Below are positions 9,387-17,941 of a stretch of DNA of 64,000 bases, one piece after another. How positions within the stretch are numbered: position 1 is the first letter of the stretch; every line of letters starts with the position of its first letter. The translations under genes were made by a program, and so were the position numbers. Below the pieces are notes generated by a model. It was not told the DNA's origin, searched no databases, and saw nothing but the letters and a program-made list of their open reading frames with translations. The stretch is from Spirosoma panaciterrae DSM 21099 (GTDB taxonomy: Bacteria > Bacteroidota > Bacteroidia > Cytophagales > Spirosomataceae), in contig NZ_KB893182.1 of the NCBI RefSeq assembly GCF_000374025.1, forward strand, positions 62,001 through 126,000. Direction: 5' to 3'.

Positions 9387-10469
9387 TCAAGGGGTTAAGG
9401 AATCGATTGAGATGCCACCGCCATCGCTGGAGCGGTAGGCAGCTTCTACCAGTTGCATGGTCTTAACAGCCTCAGCTACGGATGTACTATGCGTTTGGGA
9501 AGAGCCATCAGCAAAGCAGAGCAGGTCGGCCATCGAGCCGATAAACGCGTCTGGATACCAACTACCTCTCAACTGGACTGACTGCCATTCAGGTGCTTGC
9601 CCCTCGTCCAACACGACGTATTCGAATGTATCGGCAACGCCTTGGGGAAAGTTTATATTTAAACCAAGGGTCGTTTTGATGGCTCCCTGAGTGCCTTCCC
9701 ACTTGATGAAAGATTCCTGGTGGCGCGTGCCGAACGCATGTCCGTGGTTAGTATTGATAAATGCCCGGATGGGTCGATCGTAGTCGAAGATAATAACCGA
9801 GCGTGTCGATGCCAGTTGCATCTGGTTGGGATGTTGGGAAGTCTTGGCATATACGGATTTGGGCATACCGAAAAAGTATTTTAGCAGGTCCATATAATGA
9901 ATGCTATGGTACAGCATCTCCATGCGCGGCAGACCAAACAAGAACGTCCAAAGCTGCCAGGGATGGTCGATATTCATACGAATTTCCAGATCGTGCAGCT
10001 CACCAATAGCGCCCTGAGCAATGAGGTTTTTTGCGGCTATGACAGCCGGAATGAATTTCATCTGCATATTCACGCTTGCCGTAAACTGCCGTTGCGCACA
10101 GATGCTAAGTAGCTGGCGGGCTTCATGAAGTGTTTCGCCAAAGGGTTTCTGGATAAGAACCACTGAGCACTCTGGCAATAGGGGCAGAATCATTGGTAAG
10201 GCGGCAGCGGGCACGGCAACATCAAATACCGCATCGGGCGATGCCTGCCCAATAAACTGATCCAATGATTCGGCTACCTTAGGGATGGCGAACCGCTGGG
10301 CTACCTGACGTGCTTTGGCCGGATCGAGGTCGTAGATTTGTTCAATTGGCCACCCTGCTTTCTGGTAGGCTGGCAGGTGCGCATCCTGCACAATCGCCCC
10401 GGCCCCTATTATGGAAATGGGCCTCGGACGAATGGGTAACTGAACAGAAGTATCAATCACGTAGCTCAT
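9387..10469 (-). CDS. Gfo/Idh/MocA-family oxidoreductase
   Basis: 360 residues with an N-terminal Rossmann fold (ISIIGAGAIVQDAHLPAY), the family segment around VVLIQKPFGET (the EKP-like lysine appears as QKP), and a C-terminal alpha/beta domain with the conserved HSIHYMDLL. Family members use NAD(P) to oxidise or reduce sugar hydroxyl or aldehyde groups. It lies 3 bp before the dehydratase and overlaps the amidohydrolase by 4 bp. That order fits a sugar dehydrogenase feeding a lactonase and a dehydratase. Substrate unproven. Confidence 0.85.
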   Translation of the reverse strand: MSYVIDTSVQLPIRPRPISIIGAGAIVQDAHLPAYQKAGWPIEQIYDLDPAKARQVAQRFAIPKVAESLDQFIGQASPDAVFDVAVPAAALPMILPLLPECSVVLIQKPFGETLHEARQLLSICAQRQFTASVNMQMKFIPAVIAAKNLIAQGAIGELHDLEIRMNIDHPWQLWTFLFGLPRMEMLYHSIHYMDLLKYFFGMPKSVYAKTSQHPNQMQLASTRSVIIFDYDRPIRAFINTNHGHAFGTRHQESFIKWEGTQGAIKTTLGLNINFPQGVADTFEYVVLDEGQAPEWQSVQLRGSWYPDAFIGSMADLLCFADGSSQTHSTSVAEAVKTMQLVEAAYRSSDGGGISIDSLTP

Positions 10470-11323
10470 GGGGTCAATCGGTAAAAGTGTTCGGCATTTT
10501 TACGAAATAGTTGATCCCGTTCGTCGTTGGTCCAATCGGCACAAAGGGCCAGTAGCGTACGAAGCCAGGTATTATAGGGGGCCGCCAGGGTCACCACAGG
10601 CCAGTCGCTACCGAATACCAATCGATTGATGCCAAACTGCTCGACAACAACGTCAAAATAGGGCCGCAAATCCTTCAGGTTCCAGCGCTGCCAGTCTGCT
10701 TCTGTTACCAGTCCCGACACTTTGCAAAAAGCAAGCGGATGGCTAGCCAACTGGCGGATATGGGCCTGCCAGTTCACGAGTTCCTTACCCGCGATATTGG
10801 GTTTTCCCAGATGATCGAGCATAAAGGGCGTGTCGGGGCATTTTTCTACTAAGCGTATGGCCACCGGTAGCTGGTGCGCTTTCAGGCAGATGTCGAAGCT
10901 AAGCCCAATGGTAGCCAGTTTAGCTACATTTCTGATGAATTGCGGCTGTTCGTAGAGCGATCTGGGTGATTCTTCCAGCCGTCGTATCCCCCGTAACAGT
11001 GGATGCCCAAGGAGGTTTGTCAATTCCAAATCGATGTTCGGATGCTCTAGCGGAAACCAGGCGACAATACCCCGAATCCGAGAATCAATAGCTGCCGCCT
11101 GGGTAACATAGTCTATTTCACGCTGGTACTGCCCAGGTTCGCATTCGCACTGCACAAAGACCATGGCTTGCACAGGAAAGCGCTCAATAACCTGTTGGTA
11201 GTCGGTTATAGTGAATGTCCGGCTAATTGCCGGTACATCGGTTAACCATGGATAGTTCAGTTGCTGCACATCCCAGATATGCAGATGTGCGTCAATAATA
11301 GCCGGTGGCAGTGGTGATATCAT
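10466..11323 (-). CDS. Amidohydrolase-family protein, probable sugar lactonase
   Basis: A 285-residue TIM barrel of the Amidohydro_2 group. It has the metal-binding DAHLHIWD (11-18), RGIRRL, LDHLGKP, a CKVSGL strand and the late FGSDWPV aspartate. This set is typical of L-rhamnono/L-fucono-1,4-lactonases and related 2-pyrone lactonases. It would open a sugar lactone to the acid used by the neighbouring dehydratase. Its start overlaps the rhamnosidase stop (ATGA) and its end overlaps the oxidoreductase start, so the three are translationally coupled. Confidence 0.82.
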   Translation of the reverse strand: MISPLPPAIIDAHLHIWDVQQLNYPWLTDVPAISRTFTITDYQQVIERFPVQAMVFVQCECEPGQYQREIDYVTQAAAIDSRIRGIVAWFPLEHPNIDLELTNLLGHPLLRGIRRLEESPRSLYEQPQFIRNVAKLATIGLSFDICLKAHQLPVAIRLVEKCPDTPFMLDHLGKPNIAGKELVNWQAHIRQLASHPLAFCKVSGLVTEADWQRWNLKDLRPYFDVVVEQFGINRLVFGSDWPVVTLAAPYNTWLRTLLALCADWTNDERDQLFRKNAEHFYRLTP

Positions 11324-13731
11324 TGGACGGTCAGGTCAAAGAGTTGGTGCCCAGCGGTCAGCGGCCGTTGCTGGCCTTTCCACCGAAATGTACCGGTTAC
11401 CCCTTCTGGCAGATTGATGTCGGCTCGCAATGTACCAGTCTGGCTAAGCGTATAGCTGACGCTGATAACCCCTTTGGGATGAGGCATTTGGCCGCTTACG
11501 TTGTGTAAGTTACCCAGGTTAGGCGTGATCCGTACTTTCTCAAACCCTGGGGCATCGGAGTCAATGCCGAGGATAATGCGGTAGAACTCAATATTTGGGC
11601 TGGAACCCCAGGCGTGGCAATCCGAACGGGAAGGCTCGTGTGACTCGGCCCAGGTAGTCAAGCCTAGTTTCATCTGCTCACGCCACAGCCCTAGCAGATT
11701 CAGGTACTGATCGCCCAGACCCGTTTCAGCAACAGCCCGGTGCAAGTAATACCGGTAGAAAATAGACGGTTGTACCAGTGTTCTGTCAGTGAGTGTCCGT
11801 TCCATAAGCTGCCGTGCGGAATCACCCTTGACTACGCCCGTCAATACGGCCAGCATATTCGTGTGCTGCGAAAAATGCCTCTTCTGGGGAGTATCGGTAA
11901 ATAAAGCTCTTGACTTGTCCCAATATAACCGCTGGATGGTGTGTTTAAGCCGACGGCTTTGCTCGGCATACAGATCCGCAAACCCCGACATACCCACCTG
12001 TGCTTCCAGGTCACGGGCTACCTCATAGGCTAATAGCAACTGTAAATCCAGGGGGGCAGAGTTACCATTCTCCGTGTAGGGTGCCACACTACCCCAGGTT
12101 TGCCAGTCAGAGCTAGTTGTCCAGTCGGTAAAAGGCCAGTCTGGAAAGCGTTTCAGGGAGCCGTCCGGGTGCTGATAATTAGTAAAGTAGTTGAGTATCA
12201 TACGGGTGACTGGCAACGATTCCTGGATAAAGGCTTTGTCGCCCCGGTAGCGCCAATAATCATGCAGCATACTGATCCACCAGAGCGAAAACGTCGGTAT
12301 ATATTGCGGCTCTCGACTTGGGTATCGACTCATAGTAAGACCATTAGCCGATAATGATTGCCGAAGTTGCGTAATCGCCTGCCGTACCAACCGATCGTCT
12401 GTGCTGTTATAGAGTGTGATCAGGGCTTGAATACGTACGTCACCTGCGTACTGCAACTGCTCGTAGTAGGGGCAATCCATATACGTTTCATTGGCACAGA
12501 GCCGGACTGTTCGCCAGCCAATGTTGAGCATGTTCGTTAATTCTGGTGATTCCGGGATATTAGCGGTGCTGGCCTTCGCCAGTGGGTAAGCCGTAAACAG
12601 GCCGGATAGGTCGTTGATAACCAGCGGTTCCCGTTGGGTTTTAATGGTTATTTGCAGATAACGGTATGTTCGCCACCAGAGCGTGGTAATTGAGCGCTGT
12701 TGCCCTCCGTCAGCCACGAATACATCGTTGCCCCCCCAAAAGACCTTACCATCAATAGCGTTACGATCTGCTTTTATAGTCGGCGCAGGCCGGTCTTTTG
12801 CTGCTGGTTCAAATAACGATTCGGCATAGGACAACTCGATTTGAGCGGCTCGTCCGCCACTGACCCTCAACATGGGATAGGCAGTAGTCAAATAGGTCTG
12901 ATCAAGTAGCAATACCACTCTGGACTGCGCCGGAATACGCAGAGGAACCGCCTGCTCGGGGAACCCGGCAGGAACGGTTATGCCTTCGGCTCTACGGAGT
13001 TTGACAAGCCGTTCAGGCTTCAGCTCCATTGGGGGGATTGGCCGTGGTGTGAGCGTCCAGTTGTCAAAATCTATGTTGAGATTCCACATGCTTCCGGACT
13101 TAATCTCCTGCGCCCATGTCCAATTTGCGTCCCTGAATGTAGCCGACTCCCAGTCCCAAGGATATTGACTGAACTGGATATGCTCGCCAGGCCCAACCTG
13201 AAAAAAGGTGTACAAATTTGTCTGTATTGCCGTATATGCGCCGTTTTGGAGGCATTTCCACGAAGAATTTGTGTTGGCGATCTGTTCATCGGGGCCATTA
13301 CCCTGTACAATGAGACCTGTTCGGAGCGAATGCTGAGCGAAGGACATCATCGGACCAAAATTCCAGACAACTGCCGCTAGCGTGTTGCTTCCAGCCACCA
13401 GGTAGGGAGCCAGATCGACTGTCTCAAATGACCAATGACGCACGTCCGAGCGTGACGGACCCAGTGAAACGAGCCGTCCATTTACAAATAGCTTATATCG
13501 GTTATCCCCCGATACATGTACGATAAAAGCGCCCGGCTTGCGAGTCAGTTGAATGGTTTTTCGAAAGTGATACACGCCATAGCCATTAGGTGATGTACCC
13601 GGCACCGCAATCCAGTGGGCAGGCCAGAGCTCGGTCACTAGCGACTTAGGTAGCGTTGCCGGATCAATCTGAGCCTGTAATGCCGAACTGCTGATTGTTA
13701 GCAGAAGGAGCGTGGAAAGCCAATGCCGCAT
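11320..13731 (-). CDS. Secreted GH78-like alpha-L-rhamnosidase family protein
   Basis: 803 residues with a signal peptide ending LQAQ. N-terminal beta-sandwich domains (YKLFVNGRLVSLGPSRSD) are followed by an (alpha/alpha)6 barrel from about residue 390. The family motif DCPYYEQLQYAGD starts at D419, with E424 the likely general acid. Near the C terminus TWAESHEP and SDCHAWGSSP match the conserved end of GH78 barrels. It would remove terminal L-rhamnose from pectin-type or other glycans in the periplasm. The motif departs slightly from the usual DCPxRxE, so specificity may differ. Confidence 0.82.
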   Translation of the reverse strand: MRHWLSTLLLLTISSSALQAQIDPATLPKSLVTELWPAHWIAVPGTSPNGYGVYHFRKTIQLTRKPGAFIVHVSGDNRYKLFVNGRLVSLGPSRSDVRHWSFETVDLAPYLVAGSNTLAAVVWNFGPMMSFAQHSLRTGLIVQGNGPDEQIANTNSSWKCLQNGAYTAIQTNLYTFFQVGPGEHIQFSQYPWDWESATFRDANWTWAQEIKSGSMWNLNIDFDNWTLTPRPIPPMELKPERLVKLRRAEGITVPAGFPEQAVPLRIPAQSRVVLLLDQTYLTTAYPMLRVSGGRAAQIELSYAESLFEPAAKDRPAPTIKADRNAIDGKVFWGGNDVFVADGGQQRSITTLWWRTYRYLQITIKTQREPLVINDLSGLFTAYPLAKASTANIPESPELTNMLNIGWRTVRLCANETYMDCPYYEQLQYAGDVRIQALITLYNSTDDRLVRQAITQLRQSLSANGLTMSRYPSREPQYIPTFSLWWISMLHDYWRYRGDKAFIQESLPVTRMILNYFTNYQHPDGSLKRFPDWPFTDWTTSSDWQTWGSVAPYTENGNSAPLDLQLLLAYEVARDLEAQVGMSGFADLYAEQSRRLKHTIQRLYWDKSRALFTDTPQKRHFSQHTNMLAVLTGVVKGDSARQLMERTLTDRTLVQPSIFYRYYLHRAVAETGLGDQYLNLLGLWREQMKLGLTTWAESHEPSRSDCHAWGSSPNIEFYRIILGIDSDAPGFEKVRITPNLGNLHNVSGQMPHPKGVISVSYTLSQTGTLRADINLPEGVTGTFRWKGQQRPLTAGHQLFDLTVQ

Positions 13732-13743
13732 ACTGTATGACGA

Positions 13744-15897
13744 TTAGGGTAAAGAAAATGCTACGTAGCGATCACCTTTAGGCGCACCGAGTTTGCCGCC
13801 CCCGCAGGCAATGACGATATACTGCTTACCGCCCGCTTCATAAGTGCTGGGCGTGGCAAAGCCAGCAGCCGGTAATTCATGTTGCCAGAGTAGCCTGCCC
13901 GTGCGTTTGTCGAATGCCCGAATTTGTTTGTCTTTTGTTCCGGCAATAAACAGCAGCCCACTCGCTGTCACCACGGGGCCTCCGTAGCTTTCGGCACCTG
14001 TCCCATGTATGCCTTTAGCCACCAGTTCAGGGTATTCGCCAAAAGGTATTTTCCAACGATACATGCCTGTGTTCAGATCAATCGCGTTGAGTGTGCCCCA
14101 GGGAGGGCGGATGGCTGGAAGTCCGTTACTGTCGAGAAACTTGGTAAACAAAGCCACCCGGTAGGGGACCGTAGTCTGTTTGGTTAGATGCTGAGACTGA
14201 CCAGGTTCTTTCGCTGCCTGTCCAGGCTCGTTAGTAGTTGCCGGGCGGTTTAATAGATAAGTCACCAGCGTTTGGCGCTGAACCTCAGACAAGTGCGAGA
14301 AGGCGGGCATCATTCCTTTCCCGTTGGCGATAATCTGCTGGATATATTCGGGTTTACGTCGATTGCCAATGTTGATGAGCGACGGATAGCCCCCTGCTGG
14401 ATTACCCGTTCGTTCTGCTCCATGACAAGCTTCGCAGTTGGCCACATAAAGCTGCCTGCCCGATGACCGTTGCTTCGTTGCAGTTAGCATCTCCATCTCT
14501 AGTTCAGCCAGCCTGACCAGCCAGGCCATTTCGTTACTGTTAAGGTAAAGAACACCATCCGGGTCTGCCGCAGCCCCACCCCATTCAGCCCCTCCGTCAA
14601 AACCCGGAAAAACAACCGTACCCTGCCTGCTATAAGGAGTAAATGATCCCTCGTAGCGGCTCTTTCGGAACGTAGCAAGTAGCTCGTCTCGATTTTCAGC
14701 GAAGGGGCTTATGTCGGCTTCGGTCAGGTTCTGTCGGGCGTAGGGTGCAGGCAGACTCGGAACCGGCTGCGTCGGCCACGGCTTTTCGCCAGGGATGTCT
14801 GATGAGGGTGTCCGCTTTTCGGTGATTGGGTAAATCGGCTTTCCCGTCACCCGGTCAAATATAAAAACCACGCCATGTTTGGTTACCTGCGCAACGGCGT
14901 CGATACGGTTTCCCCCGTGAAGGATGGTTATTAAGTTCGGTGGAGCTGGTGGGTCGCGGTCCAGGATGTCGTGGTGAACAAGCTGGTAGTGCCAGAGTCG
15001 CTTGCCGGTGCGGGCATCAAGGGCCAGTAAACAGTTGGCAAAAAGGTTGCGGCCAACCCGGTTACCACCATAATAATCGGCTGCAGCCGAGCCAGTAGGT
15101 AAGTAGACAATGCTGCGAGCCCGGTCTATGGCCATGCCAGGCCAATTATTGACCCCACCGATATCGGGATTGCGATAGGCATTTTTCGGCCAGGTGTCGT
15201 AGCCGTATTCACCGGGGTTAGGCACAGTCCGAAAAACCCAGGCAAGCTTGCCAGTTCGGATGTTAAACGCCTGAATGTGGCCGGGTGCTGGATCAATACC
15301 ATCCGATACGCGCAGGGGCAGAATCAACAAATCGCCAAACACCGTACCCGGCGTATTAGATACCACGAACCGATCCTGCGCAACGGCTCCCAGACCAGCT
15401 TTTATACTTGTCCGGCCACCTTTTCCAAATGAGGTTATTTCGCGACCCGTATTGGCGTCAAGAGCATAAAGCCAAGGGCCATTGGTAAACAGAATGCGCT
15501 GGTCCGCCCCATTGGTACTGGACTGCCAATAGGTAACGCCCCGGCTATTGTTGTAGGCAACAGCACCGGCTTTTTGCCAACGCCAACGTTCCTTACCCGT
15601 GGCGGCATCGAGCGCAAACGGCTGGCAGGAAGCAGTCATGCCGTAAAGTACCCCCTTGACAACAATGGGATTACACTGCATCTGACCGGAATCCTGTGTA
15701 GCGTATTCCCAGGCGACGTGAAGTTTATTGACGTTGGTTGAATCGATCTGATGAAGAGAGGAATAATGATTCCGATCGGGTCCTCCCAGGTATTCTGGCC
15801 ACTCAGTTTGCGATGAAACGTGCCAGATGATCCCCTGAAAAGCCGAAGTCATGGCCAGTAACCCAAACAGGAAGGTTGAAAAGATGGCTCGCTTCAT
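13744..15897 (-). CDS. PQQ-type quinoprotein dehydrogenase with inserted cytochrome c domain
   Basis: 717 residues, exported by an N-terminal hydrophobic segment. Beta-propeller repeats typical of PQQ dehydrogenases (ALDAATGKERWRW, AFDKRTGRLLWQH) surround a cytochrome c domain with haem motif CEACH (488-492) and a likely Met ligand in GKGMMPAF. The haem domain is inserted before the last blades and not fused at an end. It would oxidise a sugar or alcohol in the periplasm and pass electrons to the respiratory chain. It lies inside the utilisation operon, 12 bp upstream of the rhamnosidase. A close paralogue is encoded at 37539-39734. Confidence 0.85.
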   Translation of the reverse strand: MKRAIFSTFLFGLLAMTSAFQGIIWHVSSQTEWPEYLGGPDRNHYSSLHQIDSTNVNKLHVAWEYATQDSGQMQCNPIVVKGVLYGMTASCQPFALDAATGKERWRWQKAGAVAYNNSRGVTYWQSSTNGADQRILFTNGPWLYALDANTGREITSFGKGGRTSIKAGLGAVAQDRFVVSNTPGTVFGDLLILPLRVSDGIDPAPGHIQAFNIRTGKLAWVFRTVPNPGEYGYDTWPKNAYRNPDIGGVNNWPGMAIDRARSIVYLPTGSAAADYYGGNRVGRNLFANCLLALDARTGKRLWHYQLVHHDILDRDPPAPPNLITILHGGNRIDAVAQVTKHGVVFIFDRVTGKPIYPITEKRTPSSDIPGEKPWPTQPVPSLPAPYARQNLTEADISPFAENRDELLATFRKSRYEGSFTPYSRQGTVVFPGFDGGAEWGGAAADPDGVLYLNSNEMAWLVRLAELEMEMLTATKQRSSGRQLYVANCEACHGAERTGNPAGGYPSLINIGNRRKPEYIQQIIANGKGMMPAFSHLSEVQRQTLVTYLLNRPATTNEPGQAAKEPGQSQHLTKQTTVPYRVALFTKFLDSNGLPAIRPPWGTLNAIDLNTGMYRWKIPFGEYPELVAKGIHGTGAESYGGPVVTASGLLFIAGTKDKQIRAFDKRTGRLLWQHELPAAGFATPSTYEAGGKQYIVIACGGGKLGAPKGDRYVAFSLP

Positions 15898-15913
15898 GGT
15901 AAACTGGTAAGGT

Positions 15914-17908
15914 TTATAGAATCAATTTCAGTACGAAACCCCCATAGGCATGTAGCGGCAGAGAAAAACTACGACTGGTAGCCTTCGTTACGGTACGAGT
16001 CGTAAACGTTCGGGCTCCTTCACCATCGGTCACTAAAATACCCGTGCTGGCTTTGACAAAGGGCAATGACAATTGTAGTGACTTGTTGACAGCTTCTCCA
16101 TTTATACCCGCTACGTACCAGACATTGCCGACCCTACGGGCAATAACGACTAGTTTTCCCGGATACCCTTCGACAAATCGACTTTCGTCCCAGGCAACGG
16201 GTACGTCTCGCATCAATCCCTGCACGTAGTCTGGTACGCCAGCCATACCCGTCGCGACCTCCGAAAAATGCTGAATGCCCGATGTGAACAAAAACGGTAG
16301 GGCCAACTCAAAGGCGTTGGTTGTCCGACGCTTAATGTCAGGGTCTTCCGAAAAGACAACTGGTGTGTAATCCATCGGGTCGAAGACGTTGCGGGTGAAC
16401 GGCAGCAGGGCGCATTGCATGGGCTGGCGATCGGCATTTTCCTGAGCAAACGTGACGTTCTCGTAACCACGTACAGCTTCCATCGTCATCAGGTTCGGGT
16501 AGGTGCGTTGCCAGCCCCGGGGCAGAGTACAGCCATGAAAATTGACCATTAGGCCAGAACTCGCAGCATCTTCAGCAATGTCCTGATAGTAGGCCATCAT
16601 GGATTGTCCATCCCCTCCGAAAAAATCAACCTTGATTCCCTGTACACCAATACTTTTGAGTCTTGCCAGTTCACGTCGACGTCTGTCAACCGACACGAGT
16701 ACATCCTTGGGGGTGTGGGGAACCGTATTCCAAGTCCCTGCGGAGTTATACCAGACCCAGAGTCCAACGCCTTTCGTTCTGGCATAGGTAACTAAATCGG
16801 CTAGTTTGTCATACCCGATCTGACGATCCCAGTTGGCGTCGATCAGGCTATATTCCCATCCCATTTGGGCAGCATAGTCAATGAACGTTCGCTGCGCAGA
16901 ATAAACCGTCGAATCGTCGCCATACATAGCCCAGCTCCACGCTGAACGGCCTGGTTTTACAAACGAAAAATTACCTGCGATTTCCGGTTTGGCTAAGTCC
17001 GTTCCAAGGGTTGATTCCACGATGGTTCCCAAGTTGTCACTAACCAGTATGAGTCGCCAGGGAGTGGCCCAGGGCAGAAACGATTCTGGTTGGGCATTGC
17101 CCCCGGTAAAGGTCTCTCGCGGGTCGGCGAGCGCAACGGTGAACGCATCACCCTGGCGCAGATGCTTAAGCCGTGTACCGCAGTAGTTACGGTCGGGTGC
17201 TGTCTCACTCAGCAGTACCCAATGTTTTCCGGTTCGGAACAGGGCCGGATACACCCAACTGGAGACACTGTCCGGCAGTTCACTCAGTAAACTGTTTTGT
17301 CGGTAGTTTTCTTCATACGAAGGCTGAGTTTGTTGCCAGCCCGATTTGGGTTCGGGACAAGGTTGTATCCAGCTCCGGGTGCCCGGACGAAACCGAAACG
17401 ACGTTTCTTCCAGAACGATTTTTTTTCGGTCCGTCGATTGCTCAGGGAAGTAATAACGAAACCCGACCCCATCATTGGAGACGCGAAACAGTATATCCAT
17501 CCGTTGCCCGGCCCTATTTACTAACTGGACAACCTGCTGATTCGCTCGATAAGTGATTTGCTTTCGCTTCCCGTGACGCATAACATACGAGTCGGTAACT
17601 ACCTCGGGTTTCGATGCGGAAACCAGACGGATTCCCGTTGAGAAATCGCCGTCTTCACGAACTAGACCTAATGCGGCTGTCGGCATAATTACTTCGTTGG
17701 CATAGCGAATAGTATAACTGGCCTGGCTATTCGAGCTTATAGAAAACGCTACGGATAGCGTATGGTCAGGGCTGTTTACTATTACCGTAGAGCGCGATTG
17801 TGCATAGCTTACCTGTGTTCCCAAGAGTCCAGATAGGCTCAGCCCCAAAACGAATCGAGCTAAGCAGCTCAACGATGTATTTTGTAGATTTACAGGAAAT
17901 AACCTCAT
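15914..17908 (-). CDS. GH97 glycoside hydrolase, retaining (alpha-galactosidase-like)
   Basis: 664 residues with a signal sequence ending VSYAQ, the N-terminal beta-super-sandwich and a TIM barrel of GH97 (SusB family). The motif GIKVDFFGGDGQ carries D428 where retaining GH97 members have their nucleophile, and E477 in TMEAVRGYE fits the acid/base. Inverting members such as SusB use glutamates instead. This points to a retaining alpha-galactosidase or beta-L-arabinopyranosidase type and not an alpha-glucosidase. It is 16 bp from the quinoprotein gene in the same operon. Confidence 0.87.
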   Translation of the reverse strand: MRLFPVNLQNTSLSCLARFVLGLSLSGLLGTQVSYAQSRSTVIVNSPDHTLSVAFSISSNSQASYTIRYANEVIMPTAALGLVREDGDFSTGIRLVSASKPEVVTDSYVMRHGKRKQITYRANQQVVQLVNRAGQRMDILFRVSNDGVGFRYYFPEQSTDRKKIVLEETSFRFRPGTRSWIQPCPEPKSGWQQTQPSYEENYRQNSLLSELPDSVSSWVYPALFRTGKHWVLLSETAPDRNYCGTRLKHLRQGDAFTVALADPRETFTGGNAQPESFLPWATPWRLILVSDNLGTIVESTLGTDLAKPEIAGNFSFVKPGRSAWSWAMYGDDSTVYSAQRTFIDYAAQMGWEYSLIDANWDRQIGYDKLADLVTYARTKGVGLWVWYNSAGTWNTVPHTPKDVLVSVDRRRRELARLKSIGVQGIKVDFFGGDGQSMMAYYQDIAEDAASSGLMVNFHGCTLPRGWQRTYPNLMTMEAVRGYENVTFAQENADRQPMQCALLPFTRNVFDPMDYTPVVFSEDPDIKRRTTNAFELALPFLFTSGIQHFSEVATGMAGVPDYVQGLMRDVPVAWDESRFVEGYPGKLVVIARRVGNVWYVAGINGEAVNKSLQLSLPFVKASTGILVTDGEGARTFTTRTVTKATSRSFSLPLHAYGGFVLKLIL

Positions 17909-17941
17909 GTAAACGTAAAGTCAGGTTGTAGTCAAAGGAAA

